Made by a program: the position numbers and the translations under genes. A stretch of DNA of 64,000 nucleotides from the NCBI GenBank assembly GCA_032622095.1, contig CP136062.1:8149710-8213709 (forward strand). The letters are read 5' to 3'. This document shows, piece by piece, positions 21,445 through 32,160 of this stretch (position 1 is its first letter; every line of letters starts with the position of its first letter). Origin of the DNA: Siphonodentalium dalli (Eukaryota; Mollusca; Scaphopoda; Gadilida; Siphonodentaliidae). Under the pieces are notes generated by a model. It was not told where the DNA came from. It saw only the letters and a program-made list of their open reading frames with translations, and ran no database searches.

Positions 21445-23590
21445 ATATGCTAATTTATTATTTCCACACCCGTTTGTCCCCTGTGGGTCTGGGATAGAAA
21501 ATGCCTACCGCCCACTGCGAGGGGTAAGTATCCCCTAATGTGGAACCCTGTTTGCCGTGGGGTGCATCCCGTGATGTGTGATGTAGGAGCCTTGGTGGTA
21601 CTAGGGCGGCCGCACCACGTGAGGCATCGACCTGTGGATATGACTTAGTTGATGTTCATCTTTGGTCCTTCATCTCTTCAAGACGGGTACTTTAGTGACC
21701 CGGCTAACACAATCGGCTAGTCACGCCTTACCACAGTGTTTCAGATTACATTTCTGCCCTCTGTTGTATTATGTTTCTGGTTTCTAGTTATGTGTTCGGT
21801 TTCTCGTATATGTTGTTTCTGTCGTGTCATGTCTGTCTGCATTTCGTCTTCATGTTTCAATCTTGTACTGTTCACGCATTTCTCACTGCGGAGAAGCACC
21901 GGGAGGCTGCTATATGCAGTGACCAAACGGGTCACCACTTCAGTTATGTACCAGTCTTTGGCCAGACCATAATACGAAGAAGGGTCCGATACGGCTGCTG
22001 AGTTAGTTGTCAATTATTTGCATTGCATATGGCAACTCGTAACTTGCAAAGACGTAATATTGACCACTCGCCAAGTTCCGCCTGACATCAGTACATGGTA
22101 CTTGGTTTTGATCCAAATTTCAAGAGACCTTCTCAATTTGTGATTGCTAAAACCCTACTAAGCATAGTCGGACAATTAAGTTATGTCAAACCGATCAGGA
22201 CTGGGCCACTGAGTGGCTCTCTTCCGGTCGAATGTTCAAGAAAAGTTCAAGCTTACACTCTTGTGCAGTTTACATCTCTTGCAAACACACCAGTGTTGGT
22301 TACGCCTCACAATATATGAAACAGTAGCAGAGCTGTGGAGAGTACTCGCGATATAGCTGATTCTTCATGGTCAGATATATATTTGGTCCGTAGATGTACA
22401 TAAACAATTGATGGGCAAAGAGCTCCTCTGAATAGTTATCTTCTGACTTTCAATCGGTGCGAACATTCACCGACATTGAAAGTTGGGTATATGAATATGG
22501 ATTTAAGCACATATGTTCCAAACCCATTGCGATGTTCTAAATGCCTGGGGTGTGGTCATGGCCAGGAACTATGCAACAGTAAAAAAACCATATATGCACG
22601 ATGTTCTATTTATGGTCATGGTCATAATGAATGAACAACCATTAAGAAATGTTCACGCCGTCAAGGTTCACATGATGCAATGGGTCGTTCTTGCCTAATT
22701 CGGGACTGTACATTCAAGATTTAACGATGTAAAGCTGAGAAGCATCTGTAGTAAATCGATGATAAGAAAATAGTTGGACCTCGACCATCCATTCCATAGG
22801 TTACGTACGAGCACTCAGACACAGTCAAACCAAACTCGTTAGTATATTACTACATGTAGCAACACACATTGAGGTGACTGATACTGTTCCTGTTCCAGAA
22901 CCTGTAGCGCATGTAATGGATACAGCTTCTGTCGTTGAGACCTTTCCCCGAAATCAGTTTATGCAAGTGGATCTCCAAGGTATAGCTGGTCTTTTGTCTC
23001 TCATGAACATAAATTGATCTCTGATGGTTCACAGTTCCATACCATATTTCAAGCAAAATGGTCAACTTGAAGGGGAAACGCATGTATGTGCGTGGAGGGA
23101 GGGTGGCCATTGAGCTACGGATCGCCTGTTGTGTCGGCCGCCCAATTGTCAAATTGATAAATTAATTAAGATTCACGCCATTTTCATCAGATATTATAAA
23201 TATGCTATCAATCATTCAGGATGCGGGGTTGTCAGCTACCCCACATATTTCGATATGTAGAAGACTTATTACGTACAATTATTTATATTTGATGATTATA
23301 TTCCAATGCAGCTTTTATATGTTGCTGCTCTCAAAGCAGTATTTATATCAGTTTTGGTATTCTGTTTTATACGTGTTTGCATAATGGTCAGTTTCTTGAT
23401 GATTCTGACCTCATTCGAGAACTCTAGCTCCTGAGTTGGGTGTTATTATTTGGGTATATTTTGTTTTGGTTCAGAATAATTCATGGTTATGTCTATACAC
23501 GGTTGCTTCGCTTCATCTTGATTCAGTTTCTGTCTGTTGTGATATTAGTGGCTAAAGCGACGTAAAACCATAACAAAACAAACAAACAAC
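21445..23590 (+). mobile_element. LINE derivative with ORF1 and 3' end but no ORF2
   Basis: It starts with a GC-richer leader (about 21470-21730, with CCCTGTTTGCCGTGGGGTGC) of the kind seen at the 5' ends of jockey-like LINEs. A decayed ORF1 follows (22095-23110). Then, without any endonuclease or RT, there is a short 3' region ending GTGATATTAGTGGCTAAAGC, GACGTAAAACC and an A/C-rich tail. The total of 2.1 kb is far too short for a full element. Either ORF2 was deleted or this is a non-autonomous derivative. The tail matches the SINE tail at 1482-1506. Confidence 0.65.
22095..23110 (+). pseudogene. LINE ORF1 (gag-like, CCHC knuckle), decayed
   Basis: Plus-strand frames read PSQFVIAKTLLSIVGQL, LPVECSRKVQA and NTPVLVTPHN; after stops, DGQRAPLNSYLLTFNRC and YVPNPLRCSKCLGCGHGQEL, then a second, broken knuckle (CSIYGHGHN). 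This is the order seen in jockey-type nucleic-acid-binding ORF1 proteins: an RNA-binding domain followed by CCHC zinc knuckles. The knuckle reads CSKCLGCGHGQELC, which keeps the C-x2-C-x4-H-x4-C spacing. Several stops make it inactive. Confidence 0.65.
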
Positions 23591-24139
23591 ACCCGTTTGG
23601 AGACAGTGTGTACCCTCGAACAATACTACGAATAGGCCTAACGATAACTGATGTGCAGTCTTAAAGAACATACCGTTGATAGTTTGCTGATATGCAATTC
23701 AAATAATTAACATATGCGGTATTAGCATCCTCACTTTCGGTAGTGGAGTTTGGCATTGTTCAATAAAATCTTAATTACATCACCACAAGGAAAACATGTT
23801 CAACGCGAAAAACAGCTTATACAGACGTCGGTTACCCCACCATTCCACCGTGGGCTTGAGAAATAACAACAGCAAAGTGAATTCCGTTACTCATTCCTTA
23901 TTCGAAACAGTTTGTAATTGTGGCAAATGACCCCAAATTCGTGATAGGCCAGCTGGGCGGAAAACAATCGGGCCAAAACTGTTTTGGGTCGAGTTTGAAC
24001 AAATGGTCCGAAAATTACTGGACCTTGTTCTCGGTCCGAACAAATTTAAATATTGTGGAAAATGACCACCGGAACATTATTAGTAAAAACTAAGTCGGAA
24101 AATGAAGGGAAATTGGTCCTAATATACATATGTTAGGGC

Positions 24140-24416
24140 ATATCTGGACCTTCCTGCATCTGGAAACGACTTCCTACATCGGTATAGCTGACTTAGGTTT
24201 TTTTATGCACAGCTCCAATTAGGAGTTCAAACATTTAAGGGCTCATCATATAAAATATGAATGGGTTCATACCTTTAATTTGTGGGCATATTATGTGGTT
24301 GCTGTGATGTATCTGGATCCTCCTTCACCTGGACATGACACAAGCAGACTGAGGATATTTATGCACGGACTCCAATTTCGGGTTCAATATTGTATGGGCC
24401 CATCATGGATAAAGAA
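24140..24416 (+). repeat. Two-copy tandem repeat, 168 bp
   Basis: TATCTGGACCTTCCTGCATC at about 24140 recurs as TATCTGGATCCTCCTTCACC at about 24308. Both units continue with ATGCAC.G.CTCCAATT and end in a GG.CCATCAT/GGCTCATCAT phrase. The units are diverged. Confidence 0.65.
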
Positions 24417-24599
24417 TAACTAGGCCTTGATAGCTACTGCCTGACGTACGTCTGCTAGTATTAAGAGTGGAAAATACCTAGGTTCAATATTCAAGTTATC
24501 AATTAACATCTGTGCCTATGAAATGAAATGATTTGAATTATTGCTTGAAATAGCTTTTAAAAATAAGTCAACTCAATACCTACCCAGCTGGGCTAAACA

Positions 24600-25430
24600 T
24601 ACCTGATGTTATTGGTGGTCCCGTTTGGTGTTAGTTCGTCCATAGCCACATTAGAACCAAATCACTGTCAAGAAATACCCGGGTACACCATTATACCCTG
24701 GACAAATATGGGCTTAACTGGAGTCTGGCGACCAAAATGGATCCCAAAATATGGTTTATTCCCGTTGTGAGATAGCTACGATGTTGGTGGCCACTTTTTG
24801 TGGTGAATACGCCCATAGCCACCATAATACTGCCAAAATATACACGACTAGCCCATTATAGTCGGTCATAAATAGGGCATAAGAAGAGAACCGGATTTGA
24901 GACTGTGAGAGATCTATGTTATTGATTGCGCAGTTTAGGGTGCTTTCGTCCATAATCATCATAGGGCCAAATCACTGTCAAAAAAGTATCGGGCTGTACA
25001 ATTACATGACCTCAAATTGGGAAGGGCGTAAATAGAGTCTGGAATCCACACATGCCCTAAAATATTAAAATGCTGAATTCCCGATTGTGGGAGATTCAGC
25101 TAGAACATTTTATCAAATCCCATTTGGATTCAGGTGATATTGTGAAAATAGCATACCCAGGTACTTTTTGACAGTGGTTTTCCCCTAGGATGGTTATGGA
25201 CGAATTCACACAAAGGCATAGATCTCTCACAATCGGGAATGTAGTAATATTTTAGGTTTCGTTTGTATTCACGACTTTACTTACGGCCAGTTTGTGGCCG
25301 GGTAGCCTGATACTGTTTTGACAGTGTGTTGTTCCCAGGGTGCCTATGGACGAATTCATCGCAAACATGCTTCACCAATAGCATAGATCTCTCACACTCG
25401 GAAATTTAAAAACATTTTAGGGTCGGTTTG
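24600..25430. repeat. Tandem array that inverts at its centre
   Basis: Three forward units (near 24600, 24790, 24950) contain CGTCCATA..CA and CCAAATCACTGTCAA, with GTGAGAGATCTATG before the later ones. Two units on the right (near 25160 and 25310) are the reverse complement, with TTTTTGACAGTGG, ATGGACGAATTCA and CATAGATCTCTCACA. The turn is near 25120. As a single strand the block could fold into a long cruciform. Confidence 0.65.
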
Positions 25431-27068
25431 GTTAGAAAAAAGTAACCAAACATTGGGTTATGGTAACCCAACTTTGCACCCAAACGTTAGGTTAAATTAA
25501 CTTAACATTCGCTTTGAAGTAACGAATCAGTTTTGACCATATACTAAGATATTCAGGTCATTAATTATGGTTTTCCAGAAATAATTCAAATGAATGGATT
25601 TAATGTATTTAATATTTGCGCATTTTAATATCCCTCAAAATATTCCTCCAGACGACATGCATAAGTTCATATATTGACTTAGCAATCGTTCTTCACAGAC
25701 ATCGGTGCATGGCGAGCATAATTATGTCACACTGGATGTGTGTCCCTATTCGCAACAACAGCGAAATTGTGTATAATTTCATGGCCGTTGCTCCCTTTGC
25801 CTATATGGCGACGAAATGGACTTGTTATAATAACTAACATATTGTCGTAATATTGAAGAAGTAGGAATGCTATGCGTATGGAAACTTTATACCTGCACAT
25901 TCCATAAACAATTTGTTTTGCTTAATTCTGGTGTGATTCATATTCTTGAATACAACAAACTGGTAAATTTGTCTGCACTTTAACACAAATTAGGGTATAT
26001 TTTACGAATAGCTGACAACGTCTTTACACTTCAATTAAGTCATAACACTTTACATTACGTGTCGGTTAATTAAGGCGAAATAATGAATCGTCCAATATAA
26101 CAATCGGACAATAGAGTTTTCACTTGTGACACATCCAGATGATAAGGAGACAGTTTTAAATGGTCAGATTTGAATACAACATAATATGCACAAATTGATG
26201 GTATATACCAAATGGGAAGCGAATACAACACCCTAGATAGTTCCTATCCGAAATCATGACACCGAACTTAACGACTATATATGGGGAGGCAAGGTTGGGG
26301 AGTTGGACGGGATACGCTGACTCCCAATCGTTCAATTTAAAAATAAAATACATTAACATGGTTTTGACTATGTGTGCGGATATGAAATAGTTTCAATAAA
26401 TTGTGAATTAAAAGCGCATAAGATGGATTGTGTTTGACGAAAACGTGGGCCAAGCGGAAAAGTGTGACAAAATTACATATCTGAAACCACAGTTCCGTTA
26501 TTTTTCAAATATCAAAGTCTAGAATTTTCATTGAAAAAATTGACCGTTTTAAAAAAGTGAAAACAGAATAAATAACCGACAAATTAGTATCGTTTGGACT
26601 CAAAATACTTATAGGGGGTGTTCGGGGCAGGTCCCACACCCATGCCATAAAATTGTACAAAATCCTTACCATTCTCGAAAATGGTCCATACACCATTTTC
26701 ACCCCTCGTGTGGGACCCCCGTGGTGATGGTGGTGTAGGGTTGTTACCAGGGGGTATTTGGGGCAGGCCACCCTCCCATGCCGTACAATTGGCCGAAATA
26801 TACATTTTGGAGAATAAGGAATAAGGAGTAGGGAATGAGTTCCAAAAGTCATGTTCGTCTTTCCGACCTCAGATAATTTGTTTTCGAGGAATTTCGAACT
26901 TTTTGACCATAATATTGTTTGGCCCAAATATTTGTTATTTTTTAATAAGTACGTTCCCTAGGTCATTTGCCACATTTTCTAAAAAAATTCGGACAGATCA
27001 CAGGGTCGAGTCATATTCGGACACTTTTTCAAACTCGACCCAAACAAATATTATTATCGTATTAGTTC

Positions 27069-27170
27069 CCTGCGGCGGGTAGTGAACAGCTGGTGAAGTG
27101 AGGCTAAGTAAGTTGACGATCTGCGGTGGCTAGTGAACAGCTGGTGAAGTGAGACTGGGTAAGCTGATGA
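27069..27170 (+). repeat. Two-copy tandem repeat, 52 bp
   Basis: CTGCGGCGGGTAGTGAACAG and CTGCGGTGGCTAGTGAACAG begin two adjacent units that both continue with CTGGTGAAGTGAG. It lies just outside the inverted-end element. Confidence 0.8.
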
Positions 27171-27402
27171 AAATCAGCTGTGGGATTCGAAACATCGATC
27201 GGAGATTGTTATGTGGGCATTTATTGTTGTCAATGTTGTAGTGGTTTGTTTAAAAAAACGTGCATGGTAAAACGAAAATTGAATTGCTCTTATTAAGTAG
27301 AGTATGTCATTTGTGATCGAGAAAACATTTTCGGTATCCACTCTAAAATACTAGATATCATCTGCGGATCAATAATGTTAAACAGATTATGACATTACTA
27401 AC

Positions 27403-27639
27403 CTATGTTCGAGGATAGAGTTGTCTCCGTTTCCCCCACTGCGTTCATCTCCCTTGTTAATTTGGAGTCTATAATTTTCGTGTGACCAGCTGTACTCTTG
27501 TTCTTAAAATTTCCATCTCCTTTAGCCAGTTTGCGTTCGAGAGCTTTTATCAGTTTCAACCGCTCCACGAGTTCGTCAGACAATGTTATTGTCTTATCCA
27601 GAAGAGCAGTAGTTTTCACCAAATCACTGTCATTATTTC
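27403..27639 (-). CDS. DUF1647-like gene, exon 2 (coiled stem)
   Basis: Acceptor CACATTTATTTCAG ends at 27640; donor ATAG|GTTAGT starts at 27402. The exon is 237 nt, begins with two bases that complete Gly32 and ends with one base of Asp111. Residues 33-110 are mostly helical and charged: LLDKTITLSDELVERLKLI and KALERKLAKG have heptad-like Leu/Ile spacing and may form a short coiled coil, as in stems of type II Golgi enzymes. Sequons at N34 (NDS) and N78 (NKS) fit a lumenal stem. The stem has no recognised homologue, so the call rests on splice signals, phases and position. Confidence 0.7.
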
Positions 27640-28599
27640 CTGAAATAAATGTGGTGTTTTATTCCTTTATCAACGTTTGCAAAGTAATACGAAACACTAC
27701 TCAACAGTTCCCGTATATGGTGTAAGTACAACATGCATGTGTGTTATCGATTCAACATAATGTGTTTCCTCCTTTTTCTGTGCATTTACATGTATGAACA
27801 CTATTCTTCAGCCATGACACACTTTGATAAACTGGAGTGCTGCTCAACCTGTAATTTCTTGTTCATGTAAACACATGTAATTGTATCTGGTTTACGATGT
27901 GTGTTGCTGCACTCTTAGAAAATAAAAAAATATATAAGCGTGTCACGTGTTTTATCACAATCGGTATATAGTGTTTGTATATATTACTACTATATTTCAT
28001 CGCTCGTGTTATAATCAAAATCACACAATCACGTATTATTATTAATGCTTTATATCCGAAAATTATGTCCATGGTAATACACAAATACACAGTAAAGTAG
28101 AGTACAACCTACATGCACGTTAAGCATATATACATTCATAAAATGGTACATGTAATTAATACTGCATCAATCTCACCGGGGCAGTAGCACATTTAACCTC
28201 GTATACAATCATGATATATACTGAATATCCGATTTATACACTGCACATTTAATATTGTTTTACTGACAAACGCCAACGCATACAACAGGAAGACATTCGA
28301 TCATTCACAAACATACCACTTTCACTACATTTCCTTTCATAGCCCAGAATAATTACATAAGTATTATAACAGACAGTGTGTTTATTAATTGGTGTTTTAG
28401 CATAATTTGACCACAAATGAGCACTATAAAACGAAGAAATATAGCAAATCAATATTGTTTCGCATCCTTAGAACAATAGAAAAACTATCTGGAAATTAAA
28501 TTTGCTCTAACATAGATGCATCAATGTTGTATTAGAAGTTCCGCATCGTCGGTGAGGTCGTCATTCAGCACGTGACAGAGATATGAACAGGATTTAACG
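27640..28599. other. Right end of the region between exon 2 and the LINE relics (intron 1)
   Basis: AT-rich intron sequence with no recognised gene or repeat. Confidence 0.5.
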
Positions 28600-30660
28600 A
28601 ATGCGAGTTCAATGCGATGTAGATATATTTTTGGACAAGTTATAATGTGCAACGTTTGGGATCATCGTCATTGCAACTATTTTAGTAGTATTAACAGTAA
28701 GACCAATATTAATGGCAACTGACTCACATACGTTGAGAAGACGACGAAAACCATTCACAGACGATGACATCAGACATATATCATCAGATTCATCAGCGTA
28801 ACACAAATTATTCGAAGTATAATTACAAATCACTCATACCATCTACAGATTAAACGATAAAGGCTTAGGATATCGCGCTGTCTAACCCCAGCATCAGAAC
28901 AGGAGCTGTTTGATAGCTGGGATCCCCACCTGACTCTGAATTGCTGGTTTCGGTACCAGCTAATTAACAGCCTTACAGTTATCAGAGGCACCTAGCGTGC
29001 TAACAGTTTTGCTTAACAAGACATCGGTTTGAACAAGTTCGAATGCCTTGCTGGCGTCGAGGAAACAAGCAAACATATAAGTGTTTTGGACACATAATAC
29101 CTTACAGCTTCTTTCAGTGCAAAAACGCACGTGTCAATAGGATGTTCACGCATAGGTCCTGACATTTAATAAGAATTCTAAGACTCCAACATTTTTGATA
29201 TAACAGCGGATAAAGCAATAGGTCTATAATTATCTTTTTTATTAATTTATTGTTAGTAATTGGAACAAGCGTAACTTCCAACATCTTAGGTTGCAGTTAA
29301 CTATGAGTCGTGTAAAAGTTGAAAAGTCCACACAACCATTTATGTACAGTATTTCAAGTGCTCCGAAGTAACACCATCCGGTTCAGCAGATTTACAACTC
29401 CTTATATTTGTTGTGGCATTGCAAATATCTTCAGAACAAGTCGTTACTCCGCTCTCATGTGAAGAGATGGCATGAGAAGACGACATTTCAGAATCCTGAC
29501 ACAGAAGGTTTTTGAAGTGATCGAACCACGTGTATGTTATTTCAGGGTCGCCTGTTCCGCCATCAACAGACGCAGCGCATCCTGGTTTGCGGCCTGAAGA
29601 TAACTTCCTCCAGAAACTAGTAAAGTTCATATAATTAAAATTTCCGCAAAGCATACTTAAACTGAGACCGGGAACGACGCATCGATTCATATATGTTACA
29701 GTAAATCAGTGAAATTATACACACAGCGAGGTCGACCTTGATTGATCCATACACCGACACAGTGACGTCCGTAATTACGGAGTTTTTCAACAGAAGAATT
29801 CCAGCCCGAAATATTGGAGTAGCTGTTCTTATTCGGACCTTTTAAATTTGAGACGACGCAATGATTAGCAGCCTCTACAAGCGCTGCAACAATGTTGCTA
29901 TATCATTTGTCAATGAGGTCCGAATGTTGCAAAGTCAACAGCCTGAAAAGGATTCGAACTCGAAGTTATAGGTGCTAACAACAAAGTCACTCATCTGATT
30001 CAACTGTTGAAGTTGCAAAGCATCCGCTCGTTTCCAATTTTATAAACAGATACATGAGATTGGTATTCTTTGTGTATGCTGGAAGGTTATCAATGACAAC
30101 AGATACATAGAGAGCAAAATAGTCAGATGTAACAGCTACATTAGTGGACAAAGTACAGATACAGTGGTCAAACGGTGGTCCAACCAATAATTAAGTAATG
30201 ATTCACCACATAAGTGATTAAGCTCACGCATATTATTGCTGTCTTTCCTAGCATCCACGTTGAAATCTCCAAGTATAAACACACTGTGGGTATCAAAATC
30301 ATCATCGATAGATTTAATATTTCCGAGGTAATGTAGAAAGTCATTAGCACTGTCATCACTCTCTACTGGCAGATATCCACACAATATCAACTCCGACGTA
30401 TATTAGTCTGTTCGACATTAAGACCAACTATCTGAGAATCTCCATATGAAACGAATACCGCGTTGTGGGCAAAATAATTCCTCCAAAGAATACCAACACC
30501 ACCGTTAAGTCTCCCGGCAAGAACGCGATTATCACATTCCACAGCAGATACACCACAGCTTCAAATTTCGGATGGATATAACGCTGAGAGGGTTTTAAAA
30601 CTGGGGTACCAAGAGACGTCGCTTCCACACCCAAGGTTCTTGCCAGATCTGGCTCAGACA
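28600..30660 (-). mobile_element. Decayed LINE (endonuclease and RT pieces)
   Basis: On the minus strand, in order: an endonuclease start (30661-30428, with GGVGILW in one frame), endonuclease middle (30390-30136, VESDDSANDFLHYLG and VFILGDFNVDARKDSNN), endonuclease end (30187-29987, DHCICTLSTNVAVTSDYFAL), linker (29690-29340, PGCAASVDGGTG and SAEPDGVTSEHLKY) and RT palm (28833-28609, YADE followed by DDICLMSSSVNGFRRLLNVC). Each piece is in a different frame or broken by stops. The element is dead and lies in intron 1 in the sense of the host gene. Confidence 0.72.
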
Positions 30661-30661
30661 A

Positions 30662-32160
30662 TTGCTGTTAATTTCGGGCGATATTTGTCCTAACCCCGGA
30701 ACTGGAACAGACGGAGAACGATCAGTGTTCCACTTGAATGTGCAGAGTATTTTCCCGAAACTTTATGTTCTTTCCACCGAAATCCAAAACTATGACGTGT
30801 GTGGTTTTACGGAGTCATGGCTTAGTAGAAACAATGAACACGATTTGCCTATACCTGGGTTGCACGAACCTGAACGTAGAAATAGAGTGCACACCGATAC
30901 AATAGGGGCTGTGTGAGTGTCTATGCCAAGAACAATATAGCATTTAAACGTAGAAATTACATGGACAGAAGTAATTTAGAAAATATATGGATCGAAATTA
31001 TATTAAATGGAATAAAAGTTATAGTCGGTACCTTTTATCGCCCACTAATTGTACAAATGCTGGGGCGAAATATTGGTGATGTTGTCAATTCCCATCCATC
31101 CCATAGAAAAGTCATATGTGGAGATTTGAATGAAAATCAGTTTACTCCAGCAAATCCCAAAGTGTCCTCCATTCCAACGTATTTCACCCTCCAGCAAGTT
31201 ATCGACGACTCGACAAATTTTACTGAATTCTCAGAAACACTCATATATGTTGTATTGATCAACGGTAACTGCACCCGAAAGGAAAGTAAAAAATTAGAGC
31301 ATTTCCTTTTGGCTTCGTTCGCTGCCACGTTTCGGTTTACGTGGAAACCTGCGAAACAACTTGACCAACAGTACATTCCAAATGCACCGTATACTTCTTT
31401 GATCAAGCAGATTTCTCCACAATAAACAAACAAATAAATTAATCTGAATGGATCCAGGCATTTAACAACTTACCACTTGAGGCACTCTGACGAACAAACT
31501 CACTGAGCTTATGCATAAACATTTTCCACACAAGTTTATCAGTTGCAAACAAGACGAGTCCGATTGGATGAACCCACGGATTAAATATTTAATAAGACAA
31601 CAAAAAAGGATTCATAAATCGGCAAAAAGAAGAAATACTTCGATTCGTGGAACAGATATAGACACATTCGAAACGAAGTAATTTCCAAAGTTATATCGTC
31701 TAAACAATTTCATTTATTAAAAGTGCAAGAAATCCTCAATGATCACAAGACAACAGCTGGCAAATGGGTGGAAACATTTAATCATCTTTCAACAAAAAGG
31801 GCTGACACTTGTCCCCTTTAGCTTGTTACATCTCTCTATGGAGCAATACAACCTCCACCCCAACAACGGATGGTCCTAGTCTGACCACACTCAATGAGAT
31901 AAATATAACTGAGCTGGAAGTTTGTGGAATGCTATAACAGAAATCCAACCCGATAAGGCATCTGGACCTGATTTTATTAGCCCGCGTCTGTTAAAAAACT
32001 GCACAAACTTGAGTAGGCCTCTTTCCAAAATCTGCAATCGTTTTATTTGAGAATATCATGCTTTCGCAATGGAAACGCGCAAACGGACATAAGCATAAGA
32101 ACGTAGATCGAACTAATCAGGCCAATTACCGACCAATCTCACTTCTAAGCCGGATAAGCA
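30662..32160 (+). mobile_element. Decayed LINE (endonuclease and RT start)
   Basis: Head-to-head with the previous relic. The plus strand reads SVFHLNVQSIFPKLYVLSTE and FTESWLS (endonuclease start), and after a frameshift near 30912 reads FYRPL and VICGDLNENQF. A broken linker follows and then, at about 31890-32160, the RT fingers with KASGPDFISPRLLKNC-like and NYRPISLLSRI text. Nothing of the palm remains. The family looks like the CR1/L2 group. Confidence 0.72.
30677..30703 (+). other. 2A-like motif at the LINE N-terminus
   Basis: The first codons read LLLISGDICPNPGT. The 2A ribosome-skipping consensus is D-(V/I)-E-x-N-P-G-P, preceded by a hydrophobic stretch and Gly. Here Asp, Ile, Asn, Pro and Gly are kept, while Glu is Cys and the last Pro is Thr. 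Such motifs are known at this position in some CR1/L2-type elements. This copy is degenerate. Confidence 0.5.

Larger units (their letters stand above)
23992..27044. mobile_element. 3-kb element with inverted ends and internal palindromic arrays
   Basis: The ends are inverted: about 77-84 bp at 23992-24068 aligns with the reverse complement of 26961-27044. Both start TTTGGGTCGAGTTTGAA, run through GTCCGAA and end near AAATGACC. No transposase is visible in between. The interior is made of repeats: a 168-bp duplication, a tandem array that flips orientation in the middle, and a GC-rich patch with CATGCCATAAAATTGTAC-type repeats (26610-26800). It is probably a non-autonomous DNA transposon. No superfamily could be assigned and no target duplication was found. 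Confidence 0.55.
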
